Source: Streptomyces violaceus
GTDB taxonomy: Bacteria; Actinomycetota; Actinomycetes; Streptomycetales; Streptomycetaceae
Length of the DNA: 5,158 nt
Assembly: GCA_000715635.1 (NCBI GenBank)
Contig: KL569228.1
Span: forward strand, 1,432 to 6,589
Direction of reading: 5' to 3'
The notes beneath the pieces are model-generated. The model saw nothing but the letters and a program-made list of their open reading frames with translations. It was not told the DNA's origin and searched no databases. How positions within the stretch are numbered: the stretch's first letter is position 1; the number at the start of each line of letters is the position of its first letter. Of this stretch, positions 1 to 5,158 are shown piece after piece. The position numbers and the translations under genes were made by a program.

Positions 1-1034
1 CCGCCGCCGTAGGTGCCCTGAGTCTGGGGCTCGCGAGCAGTGCGGCGGCCGTGCTGGTGTCGGCTTCCCTGCTGGGAGCCGGGCAGGCCGTGATGCAGCC
101 GGCACTGGCCACGATGATCGTGGACTGCTCGACGGCGGAGACTCGGTCGCGGGCCTTCGCCATGCAGTTCTTCCTGCAGAACCTCGGGCTCGGTGTCGGT
201 GGCCTCATCGGTGGTCATCTGGTCGACACGACCAGTGCCGCCTCCTTCACCCTTCTCTTCGCGATCGAGGCGGCGATGTTCCTGCTGCTGGTCGTGGTGA
301 TGGTGACGGTGCGGATGCCGCACGCGCCGCGGATCGAGGACGCGCCCGTGGCGTCGGGGCGGGGCAGCTGGAAGCAGTTGCTGGGCAATCGGGCCATGGT
401 GCAGCTGTGTGTGCTGGGCTTCGTGTTGTTCTTCGCCTGCTACGGGCAGTTCGAGTCGGGGCTGAGCGCGTACGGGGTCGAGGCCGCCGGGATCTCGACG
501 TCGGCGCTGGGGACGGCGCTGGCGGCGAACACCTTGGTGATCGTCATCGCGCAGTTCGCCGTGCTGCGGTTCGTGGAGCGGCGGAGGCGGTCGCGGGTGA
601 TCGCGGCCGTGGGGCTGATCTGGGCCGTGGCGTGGGCTGTCGCCGGGTACGCGGGGCTCGGGCACGGGAGCCAGGAGATGGCGACGGCCGCGTTCGTCTC
701 GACGTACGCGTTGTTCGGGCTGGGCGAGGCGATGCTGTCGCCGACCGTGGCCCCGCTGGTCGCGGATCTCGCGCCGGAGGGGATGGCCGGGCAGTACAAC
801 TCGGCGTTCGCCCTGGTCAAGCAGCTCGCGCTGGCCGTCGGGCCGGCGGTGGGCGGGCCGCTGGGGGCGTCGTTGCACGCGCCGTACATCGTGGCGTTCC
901 TGTTGTTCTCCCTCGGGATCACCGTCCTTGCCGTGCGGCTGGGGCGGCAGCTGAGCGACGTGCAGGATCGGCCGTGGCTCGGGAAGAGCCGGGTCGTGGC
1001 GCGGGGTGGGGCGCCCATTTCCGCCGACGTCTGA
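1..1034 (+). CDS. MFS transporter, 5' end missing (probable drug/metabolite exporter)
   Basis: This is the C-terminal ~343 residues of a major facilitator superfamily membrane transporter. The frame is open from base 3, the first complete codon, to the TGA at 1032-1034, so the true start lies outside the window; the first in-frame ATG/GTG codons here are internal. Visible segments are alternating hydrophobic helices: a pair at the left edge (GALSLGLASSAAAVLVSASLLGAG, split here by position ~6-30), then the ETRSRAFAMQ stretch followed by a glycine-rich helix (NLGLGVGGLIGG), typical of MFS helix 5. A charged cytoplasmic loop around residues 105-125 separates the two halves, and about six more helices follow, including GLGEAMLSPTVAPLVADLAP and a glycine-rich GPAVGGPLGA segment. 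Compared with a 12-helix MFS protein, about the first two helices are missing. Family knowledge suggests proton-driven efflux in the plasma membrane. The substrate cannot be read from sequence. The gene converges on the phosphatase gene. Confidence 0.9.
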   Translation, partial: AAVGALSLGLASSAAAVLVSASLLGAGQAVMQPALATMIVDCSTAETRSRAFAMQFFLQNLGLGVGGLIGGHLVDTTSAASFTLLFAIEAAMFLLLVVVMVTVRMPHAPRIEDAPVASGRGSWKQLLGNRAMVQLCVLGFVLFFACYGQFESGLSAYGVEAAGISTSALGTALAANTLVIVIAQFAVLRFVERRRRSRVIAAVGLIWAVAWAVAGYAGLGHGSQEMATAAFVSTYALFGLGEAMLSPTVAPLVADLAPEGMAGQYNSAFALVKQLALAVGPAVGGPLGASLHAPYIVAFLLFSLGITVLAVRLGRQLSDVQDRPWLGKSRVVARGGAPISADV

Positions 1035-1045
1035 TCCCGGCCCCT

Positions 1046-2713
1046 CTACGGCACCGGTGTGCGCGGCAGGGCGAACTCGCACCAGACCGCCTTGCCGCCG
1101 CCGGGTGTCCGGCGGCAGCCCCAGTTCGACGCGATCGTGGCGACGATGGCGATGCCGCGGCCCGACTCGTCGCCCGGTTCCGCTCGGCGGCGTCTGGGGA
1201 GGTGGTCGTCGCCGTCGGTGACCTCGATGATCAGGCGGCGGTCGGTGCGGCGCAGGCGCAGGCGCATCGGCGGCGTCCCGTGCTGGAGGGAGTTGGCGAC
1301 CAGTTCACTGGTGGCCAGGACGCCCAGGTCGTGCAGGTCAACGGGGAAGCGCCAGCTGGTCAGGACGCCGGAGGCGAAGGCACGCGCGCGTGGGGCCGCT
1401 TCCACGCCGCCCAGGAGTTCCAGGGCGGCGTTGCGGAAGAGCTCGCCCTCGGGACCTGTGCGGGCGGGGTGCTGGAGGACCAGGACGGCCACGTCGTCGT
1501 CATGGTCGGGTGTCACGCCGGCCGAGCGGACCAGACGGTCGCAGACGACCTGGGGCGTGCCGGTGGCGCCGGCCAGGGCGCGTTCCAGCGCGGCGATCCC
1601 CTCGTCCAGGTCCGCGTCCCGGCGCTCCACCAGGCCGTCCGTGTAGAGGACGGCCGTGGAGCCGGGGCTGAGGGGGATCGAGCCGGAGGAGTGCATCCAG
1701 CCGCCGGTGCCGAGCGGGGGGCCGGTGGGTTCTTCGGCGCGCAGGACCGTGCCGTTCTCGTCGCGGACCAGGATGGGGAGGTGGCCGGCCGAGGCGTAGA
1801 CCAGCTTGCCCTCGTTCGGGTCGTGGACCGCGTACGCGCAGGTGGCGATCTGGTTGGCGTCGATCTCGGATGCCAGGCCGTCGAGGAGTTGCAGGACCTC
1901 GTGCGGGGGCAGGTCGAGGCGGGCGTAGGCGCGGACCGCCGTGCGGAGCTGGCCCATCACCGCTGCCGCCCGGACGCCCCGGCCCATGACGTCGCCGATG
2001 ACCAGGGCCGTGCGGCCGCCGCCCAGGGTGATCACGTCGTACCAGTCGCCGCCGACCGCGGCCTCCGTGCCGCCGGGGTGGTAGGTGGCGGCGACGCGCA
2101 GGTCGTCGGGTTCTTCGAGCTCCTGGGGGAGCAGTGATCTCTGCAGTGTCACGGCCGTCTCGCGCTGGCGGCGTTCGCTGGCGCGCAGGCGTTCGGCGGC
2201 TTCGGCGTGGTCGGTGACGTCGGTGGCGAAGACGAGGACGCCCCGGCCGTCGCTGCCGTCCTTGCCGTCGCCCTGGGCGACCGGGGTGCAGGTGAAGGTG
2301 TAGGAGCGGCCGTCGGGGGCCTTGCGGGACTTCACCGTGCGTGGCTTGCCGCTGCGCTGGACCTGGTCCAGGAGGGGGAACAGGCCGAGGGCGTCCAGTT
2401 CCGGGAGGGCCTCGCGGGCGCGTTCGCCCAGGGGGCGTACGCCGAAGGCCGTCGTGTAGGCGTCGTTGACGTAGGCGATGCGGTGGTCGGGGCCGTGGAC
2501 CAGGGCGACGAGGGAGGGGACGCGGTCGAGGACCTCGCGCACCCGCAGCTCGTCGACGGCGGGTACGGACGGTGTCTCGTCGGTCAGTTGTTCGGCACGG
2601 GCGGCGGGTACGGAGCCGTCCCCCCGCCGGTCCGGGGAGGCCGTCTGCTCGGTCCGCGCTGCGGCGCGGCGCTGCGTTCCGGGGAGCCGGGCGCTCCAGC
2701 GCGTGAAGTTCAC
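1046..2713 (-). CDS. PAS - PP2C (SpoIIE-type) phosphatase - HATPase signalling protein
   Basis: This is a 555-residue cytoplasmic regulator; I see no membrane helix. A PAS sensor domain spans residues ~58-168 (VPSLVALVHG; RIAYVNDAYTTAFG; FATDVTDHAEAAERL). A charged, probably helical linker (~169-195) ends in TLQRSLLP, a typical lead-in to SpoIIE/PP2C phosphatases. The phosphatase domain (~205-415) has GGDWYD (221-226), GDVMGRG (240-246), SAGHLP (308-313), YTDGLVE (357-363) and DDD (405-407); its aspartates bind Mn/Mg. A GHKL ATPase domain of the RsbW type (~425-550) carries the N box SELVANSLQHG with N474, D500-G-D, and GRGIAIV (518-524). Such proteins typically dephosphorylate STAS anti-anti-sigma factors, and the kinase-like domain may bind or phosphorylate them; no STAS partner is in the window. 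I chose the GTG at 2713 because it is preceded by GAGG at 9-nt spacing and begins VNFTRWSARL, like related proteins as I remember them. An ATG at 2935 would add 74 residues and overlap ndh. The stop is TAG at 1046-1048. Confidence 0.9.
   Translation of the reverse strand: MNFTRWSARLPGTQRRAAARTEQTASPDRRGDGSVPAARAEQLTDETPSVPAVDELRVREVLDRVPSLVALVHGPDHRIAYVNDAYTTAFGVRPLGERAREALPELDALGLFPLLDQVQRSGKPRTVKSRKAPDGRSYTFTCTPVAQGDGKDGSDGRGVLVFATDVTDHAEAAERLRASERRQRETAVTLQRSLLPQELEEPDDLRVAATYHPGGTEAAVGGDWYDVITLGGGRTALVIGDVMGRGVRAAAVMGQLRTAVRAYARLDLPPHEVLQLLDGLASEIDANQIATCAYAVHDPNEGKLVYASAGHLPILVRDENGTVLRAEEPTGPPLGTGGWMHSSGSIPLSPGSTAVLYTDGLVERRDADLDEGIAALERALAGATGTPQVVCDRLVRSAGVTPDHDDDVAVLVLQHPARTGPEGELFRNAALELLGGVEAAPRARAFASGVLTSWRFPVDLHDLGVLATSELVANSLQHGTPPMRLRLRRTDRRLIIEVTDGDDHLPRRRRAEPGDESGRGIAIVATIASNWGCRRTPGGGKAVWCEFALPRTPVP
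1093..1117. terminator. GC-rich stem-loop, possible terminator for the MFS gene, inside the convergent gene
   Basis: TGCCGCCG (1093-1100) and CGGCGGCA (1110-1117) are perfect inverted repeats of 8 bp around a 9-nt loop, about 60 nt past the MFS stop codon. The stem lies inside the 3' end of the opposing phosphatase gene, in the codons for the RRTPGGGK segment. Only 11 nt separate the two stop codons, so any terminator must lie inside one of the coding regions. No T-tract follows, which is common for actinobacterial terminators but leaves the call weak. The repeat may equally be a by-product of GC-rich codons. Confidence 0.25.
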
Positions 2714-2716
2714 GAA

Positions 2717-2726
2717 TCCTTGCCTC
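2717..2726 (-). promoter_or_regulatory. Ribosome binding site deciding the phosphatase GTG start
   Basis: Reading the - strand, GAGGCAAGGA lies immediately before TTC and the GTG at 2713. GAGG has 9 nt to the start and AAGGA has 3 nt, so GAGG is the more plausible anti-16S pairing. Its presence favours the GTG at 2713 over the upstream ATG at 2935. Confidence 0.5.
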
Positions 2727-2739
2727 GTGTAGTGGTCGG

Positions 2740-2761
2740 CGGCCGGCACCGGAACCGGCCG
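2740..2761. repeat. Inverted repeat between ndh and the phosphatase gene
   Basis: CGGCCGG (2740-2746) and CCGGCCG (2755-2761) form a perfect 7-bp stem with an 8-nt loop. A second small stem, GGGCC (2762-2766) with GGCCC (2771-2775), abuts it. Both lie in the 172-nt gap, about 110-145 nt after the ndh stop and just before the phosphatase ribosome binding site. They could end or attenuate ndh transcripts before the phosphatase gene, but no T-tract follows and short GC stems are frequent by chance in this DNA. I found no convincing -35/-10 pair on the - strand in this gap. Confidence 0.25.
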
Positions 2762-2885
2762 GGGCCCGGAGGCCCGCACCAGGACGTGGGGTGGCACGCC
2801 CGCGGTGGTGGACCAGTCTGGCAGGGCGCGGACCGGACCAACATCCGTCAGACGCCGGGCCGGCCGCTGGAGTTCCTGGGTCCGG

Positions 2886-4310
2886 TCAGGACGACCCCTT
2901 CGGGTTGTGCGGGGGGTCTTGGGAAGGCTTTCCACCGGCCGCGAGTTCGAACTCCGCCCGGGGGTGTTCGAGTGAACCCAGGGAGACGATCTCCCGTTTG
3001 AACAGGCCGGCCAGGGACCATTCGGCGAGCACGCGCGCCTTGCGGTTGAAGGTGGGCACGCGGCTGAGGTGGTAGGCGCGGTGCATGAACCAGGCGGGGT
3101 AGCCCTTGAGCTTGCGTCCGTAGACGTGGGCGACGCCCTTGTGCAGGCCGAGGGAGGCGACCGAGCCGACGTACTTGTGGGTGTAGGTGGTGAGGGGCTC
3201 GCCGCGAAGGGAGTGCACGATGTTGTCGCCGAGGACCCGGGCCTGGCGGACGGCGTGCTGGGCGTTCGGGGCGCACTCGCCGCCTGGTTTCTCGGCGGTG
3301 ACGTCGGGGACTGCGGCGGCGTCTCCGGCCGCCCACGCGTGCGTGGTGCCCTCGATCGTGAGTTCCGCCGTGCACTTGAGCCGTCCGCGGCCGTTGCGGG
3401 GCAGGTCGGTGGCGGCGAGTACCGGGTGGGGTTTCACGCCGGCCGTCCAGACGACCGTACGGGTGGGGAAGCGGGCACCGTCGCTGAGGGCCGCCACGCG
3501 GTCCGCGCAGGAGTCCAGGCGGGTCCGCAGGCGTACGTCGATGTTGCGGCGGCGCAGTTCGGTGACGGTGTAGCGGCCCATCTCCTCGCCGACCTCGGGC
3601 AGGATGCGGTCCGAGGCCTCGACGAGGATCCACTTCATGTCCTCGGGCTGGACGTTGTGGTAGTAGCGCGCGGCGTAGCGGGCCATGTCCTCCAGTTCGC
3701 CGAGTGCCTCCACACCGGCGAAGCCGCCGCCGACGAAGACGAAGGTGAGGGCCGCGTCGCGGAGCGCGGGGTCGCGGGTGGAGGAGGCGATGTCCATCTG
3801 TTCGATGACGTGGTTGCGCAGGCCGATGGCCTCCTCGACGGTCTTGAAGCCGATGCCGTGCTCGGCGAGGCCGGGGACCGGCAGGGTGCGCGAGACGGAG
3901 CCGGGGGCGAGGACGAGTTCGTCGTAGGTCAGCCGCTCTCCGCCCGTGCCCTCCTCCTCGGTGGCGAGGGTGCTGACGGTGGCGGTGCGTTTCGCGTGGT
4001 CGACGGCGGTCGCCTCGCCGATGACGACGCGGCACCGGTCGAGGACGCGGCGCAGCGGTACGACGACGTGGCGGGGCGAGATGGCGCCGGCGGCGGCCTC
4101 GGGGAGGAAGGGCTGGTACGTCATGTACGGGTCGGGTGTGACGACCGTGATCTCCACCTCGTCCCGGTCCAGTTCCCGTTTCAGTCTGCGCTGCAGGCGC
4201 AGGGCCGTGTACATCCCGACGTAGCCACCACCGACAACGAGAATGCGCGCACGTTCCTTCACCCTCCCATGACGCACCGGCCGCTTGCGTTTGTCCACAG
4301 CCTCGACCAT
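2886..4310 (-). CDS. ndh: Type II NADH:quinone oxidoreductase (NDH-2), FAD-dependent
   Basis: This 474-residue flavoprotein transfers electrons from NADH through FAD to membrane quinone without pumping protons. It belongs to the respiratory chain and is expected on the inner face of the plasma membrane. The N-terminal FAD Rossmann motif GGGYVG is at 27-32, following the beta strand ARILVV. TPDPYMTYQPFLPEAAAG (58-75) is the NDH-2 signature. A second dinucleotide fold, VFVGGGFAGVE (191-201), binds NADH; an acidic residue in the following strand (ILVEASDR, E231) fits NADH rather than NADPH preference. WTAGVKP (288-294) and WAAGDAA (326-332) contact FAD, and PNAQHAVRQA (348-357) matches the quinone-site AQ region. 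The C-terminal stretch ~403-445 is aromatic, basic and hydrophobic, like the membrane anchor of this family. The start at 4310 (ATG) lacks a clear Shine-Dalgarno; GTG at 4262, after GGGAGG with no spacing, and ATG at 4415 are alternatives. It is transcribed towards the phosphatase gene 172 nt downstream and divergently from the TetR gene. Confidence 0.9.
   Translation of the reverse strand: MVEAVDKRKRPVRHGRVKERARILVVGGGYVGMYTALRLQRRLKRELDRDEVEITVVTPDPYMTYQPFLPEAAAGAISPRHVVVPLRRVLDRCRVVIGEATAVDHAKRTATVSTLATEEEGTGGERLTYDELVLAPGSVSRTLPVPGLAEHGIGFKTVEEAIGLRNHVIEQMDIASSTRDPALRDAALTFVFVGGGFAGVEALGELEDMARYAARYYHNVQPEDMKWILVEASDRILPEVGEEMGRYTVTELRRRNIDVRLRTRLDSCADRVAALSDGARFPTRTVVWTAGVKPHPVLAATDLPRNGRGRLKCTAELTIEGTTHAWAAGDAAAVPDVTAEKPGGECAPNAQHAVRQARVLGDNIVHSLRGEPLTTYTHKYVGSVASLGLHKGVAHVYGRKLKGYPAWFMHRAYHLSRVPTFNRKARVLAEWSLAGLFKREIVSLGSLEHPRAEFELAAGGKPSQDPPHNPKGSS
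4291..4299 (+). promoter_or_regulatory. Perfect Streptomyces-type DnaA box at the 5' end of ndh
   Basis: TTGTCCACA at 4291-4299 is an exact match to the Streptomyces DnaA-box consensus. On the - strand it falls in ndh codons ~4-7 (AVDK), about 10 nt inside the chosen ATG. It is isolated: the only other box-like string I saw nearby is TTATCGAGC at 4351, which matches TTATCCACA at only 6 of 9 positions. This is therefore not an origin. It may be a regulatory DnaA site or chance. Confidence 0.4.
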
Positions 4311-4349
4311 TTGTGTGACCGGAGCGGGAGAGCGCGCGGAGTTGGCCGG

Positions 4350-4355
4350 ATTATC
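4350..4355 (-). promoter_or_regulatory. Possible -10 box of an ndh promoter
   Basis: On the - strand GATAAT, one mismatch from TATAAT, lies 40-45 nt upstream of the ndh ATG. It would place transcription start near 4342 and give a leader of about 30 nt, which supports the ATG at 4310 over the one at 4415. No good -35 hexamer lies 16-19 nt upstream; the nearest TGAC is about 21 nt away. The call rests on the -10 alone in otherwise GC-rich DNA. Confidence 0.3.
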
Positions 4356-4422
4356 GAGCTGTGATGGATACGCGCAGGTCAGCGAGGGTGGTGCGGGGGG
4401 CGTGCAGGGGCACATTCAGGAC

Positions 4423-4439
4423 GTATACGGCCCGTACTC
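4423..4439. promoter_or_regulatory. Imperfect 17-bp palindrome, candidate TetR operator
   Basis: The sequence GTATACGGCCCGTACTC is symmetric about the C at 4431. The inner arms TACGG and CCGTA (4426-4430 and 4432-4436) match perfectly, and 6 of 8 pairs match over the full 17 bp. It contains the 8-bp palindrome CGTATACG at 4422-4429. Size and position between divergent genes fit a TetR-family operator, but no binding evidence exists in sequence alone and there is no second copy that I can see. Confidence 0.3.
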
Positions 4440-4534
4440 CGATCGGTGGGCGCTCCGTGCGGAACGTGCCCCTTCTGAATTGACTCCCTCTCAACTATGT
4501 TCGTGTGTCGACGGGGTGTAGGGGGATGTGCTCA

Positions 4535-4567
4535 CCGGGTCCGCGACGGGCGGGCCCGCGGACCCGG
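4535..4567. repeat. 11-bp perfect inverted repeat upstream of the TetR gene
   Basis: CCGGGTCCGCG (4535-4545) pairs perfectly with CGCGGACCCGG (4557-4567) around an 11-nt loop. It ends about 75 nt before the TetR ATG. It could form a stable hairpin in a leader RNA, act as a terminator for a transcript coming from the left, or bind a dimeric protein across roughly three helical turns. It is the longest uninterrupted inverted repeat I found in the window. Confidence 0.5.
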
Positions 4568-4604
4568 GCCTGTTCTCCCGCCCCGGCATCGAATGGCGGG
4601 GAGT

Positions 4605-4620
4605 GTCTCCGGGGGGAGAC
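4605..4620. repeat. Short hairpin just upstream of the TetR ribosome binding site
   Basis: GTCTCC (4605-4610) and GGAGAC (4615-4620) form a perfect 6-bp stem with a GGGG loop, extendable by a T-G pair. It ends 9 nt before the ribosome binding site at 4630. Its right arm itself contains GGAGA, a Shine-Dalgarno-like string that pairing would hide. Its role, if any, is unknown. Confidence 0.35.
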
Positions 4621-4629
4621 GTCATTACC

Positions 4630-4635
4630 GGGGGA
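4630..4635 (+). promoter_or_regulatory. Ribosome binding site deciding the TetR start
   Basis: GGGGGA lies 6 nt before the ATG at 4642 and directly abuts another in-frame ATG at 4636. Normal Shine-Dalgarno spacing favours 4642. In-frame GTG codons at 4528 and 4603 have no better spaced site, and a TAG at 4519 bars any earlier start. Confidence 0.6.
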
Positions 4636-4641
4636 ATGCGT

Positions 4642-5158
4642 ATGCATGTTCAGGATTCTCATTGGTCGTCCGCATCCGCTCTGGCGGCGGGTGGCGCGAC
4701 GTTGAGCGCGGCGGTGGGCAGCGGACGCGGGGACGGCCCGCGGACGACACCGCTGCGCGTGGACGCACAGCGCAATCTGGAGCACGTGCTGCGTGCGGCG
4801 CGCGAGGTCTTCGGCGAGCTGGGGTACGGCGCGCCGATGGAGGACGTGGCGCGGCGCGCGCGGGTCGGTGTGGGCACGGTGTACCGGCGGTTCCCGAGCA
4901 AGGACGTCCTGGTGCGGCGGATAGCCGAGGAGGAGACCTCCCGGCTGACCGACCAGGCGCGTGCGGCGCTCGGGCAGGAGGACGAGCCGTGGTCGGCGCT
5001 GTCGCGCTTCCTGCGTACGTCGGTGGCCTCCGGCGCCGGGCGGCTGCTGCCGCCGCAGGTGCTGCGGGTCTCGGTCGAGGAGGACCGTGCCGGTCAGGCG
5101 CGGGTGCCGCAGCAGCGGACGCAGCCGGGCACGACGGAGCTGCGGCTGGTTCCGGAGG
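4642..5158 (+). CDS. TetR/AcrR-family transcriptional regulator, 3' end missing
   Basis: The first 172 residues of a TetR-type DNA-binding repressor run open to the right edge without a stop. After a 40-residue low-complexity, Ala/Gly/Ser-rich tail (MHVQDSHWSSASALAAGG...), the N-terminal DNA-binding domain starts near residue 43. NLEHVLRAAREVFGELGYG (45-63) is helix 1, and PMEDVARRARVGVGTVYRRF (65-84) is the helix-turn-helix with the family's G-V-x-x-G-T-x-Y-R-x-F pattern, followed by PSKDVLVRRI. The rest (from ~100) is the start of the ligand-binding and dimerisation domain, which is not conserved enough to suggest an inducer. TetR proteins usually act as dimers that release DNA on binding a small molecule and often regulate the divergent neighbour, here ndh. 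The tail is longer than in many family members, so translation could start elsewhere, but the ribosome binding site supports 4642. Gene and function beyond the family are not recognised. Confidence 0.88.
   Translation, partial: MHVQDSHWSSASALAAGGATLSAAVGSGRGDGPRTTPLRVDAQRNLEHVLRAAREVFGELGYGAPMEDVARRARVGVGTVYRRFPSKDVLVRRIAEEETSRLTDQARAALGQEDEPWSALSRFLRTSVASGAGRLLPPQVLRVSVEEDRAGQARVPQQRTQPGTTELRLVPE

Larger units (their letters stand above)
4311..4641. other. Divergent intergenic region between ndh and the TetR gene (331 nt)
   Basis: I see no protein-coding gene here; open frames through it are short and lack family resemblance. It should hold the promoters of both flanking genes. Contents from left to right: a GATAAT -10-like box for ndh (4350-4355, - strand), an imperfect 17-bp palindrome (4423-4439), and a TTGACT string (4480-4485, + strand). 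The TTGACT has no good -10 at 17-19 nt; TATGTT at 4496-4501 is too close to it. An 11-bp perfect inverted repeat (4535-4567), a 6-bp hairpin (4605-4620) and the TetR ribosome binding site (4630-4635) follow. Confidence 0.6.

Noticed and set aside
407..2137. Long + strand open frame of 576 codons across the MFS and phosphatase genes
   Set aside because: Its product is Arg/Gly/Ala-rich low-complexity sequence with no domain, typical of a shadow frame in GC-rich DNA; the genes it crosses have clear families in other frames.
2943..2954. Perfect 12-bp palindrome GAGTTCGAACTC near the 3' end of ndh
   Set aside because: It is exactly the codons for Glu-Phe-Glu-Leu in favoured G/C-ending usage, inside a coding region and far from any promoter, so coincidence is the simpler explanation.
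4306..4330. Possible Rex (NADH-sensing repressor) operator at the ndh start
   Set aside because: Only a half-site-like TTGTGTGA is present; the second inverted arm (TTCACAA-like) is missing at the proper spacing, so I cannot call a Rex site.
4350..4360. WhiG-type sigma promoter (GCCGATAA-like) upstream of ndh
   Set aside because: CGATAA fits part of the -10 motif but there is no TAAA element about 15 nt upstream.
3069..4364. Long + strand open frame of 431 codons opposite ndh
   Set aside because: Antisense shadow of ndh: Asp/Val/Gly/Ala-rich without recognisable domain, while the - strand frame carries all NDH-2 motifs.
4480..4508. TTGACT as the -35 of a TetR promoter
   Set aside because: No acceptable -10 hexamer lies 16-19 nt downstream (GTGTGT and neighbours), and TATGTT at 4496 is only 10 nt away.
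4495..4785. Small - strand open frame overlapping the TetR start
   Set aside because: It overlaps the supported TetR gene and its ribosome binding site, and its Arg/Pro/Ala-rich product resembles no family I know.

Overview
The window is high-GC DNA with strong G/C preference at codon third positions and Shine-Dalgarno-type starts, including one probable GTG start. The protein families and sequence style point to an actinomycete, most probably Streptomyces. I saw no TTA codon in any gene I call, so none looks directly dependent on the bldA leucyl-tRNA. No rRNA, tRNA, CRISPR array, insertion sequence or integrase is visible. This looks like ordinary chromosome rather than a mobile island.

The layout has four genes. 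(1) On the + strand from the left edge to 1034 is the last ~343 residues of a major facilitator superfamily (MFS) exporter whose start lies outside the window. (2) Convergent with it, only 11 nt away, on the - strand (2713 to 1046), is a PAS - PP2C/SpoIIE phosphatase - HATPase (anti-sigma kinase-like) signalling protein. (3) Upstream on the same strand (4310 to 2886) is a type II NADH:quinone dehydrogenase (NDH-2). (4) Divergent from it on the + strand, from 4642 off the right edge, is a TetR-family repressor with a long N-terminal tail before its helix-turn-helix. Between genes 3 and 4 lies a 331-nt non-coding divergent region holding three inverted repeats and a possible -10 box for ndh. A perfect Streptomyces-type DnaA box sits just inside the ndh start.

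In functional terms, NDH-2 feeds electrons from NADH to quinone without pumping protons. The phosphatase downstream of it could be co-transcribed (172-nt gap) and has the architecture of partner-switching regulators that control alternative sigma factors through anti-anti-sigma proteins. The TetR protein could regulate itself and/or ndh through palindromes in the shared region. That link is inferred from arrangement only.

I see no clear undescribed system. The points most worth checking are the DnaA box at the ndh start, the palindromes in the divergent region, and the start-codon choices of ndh and the phosphatase gene.
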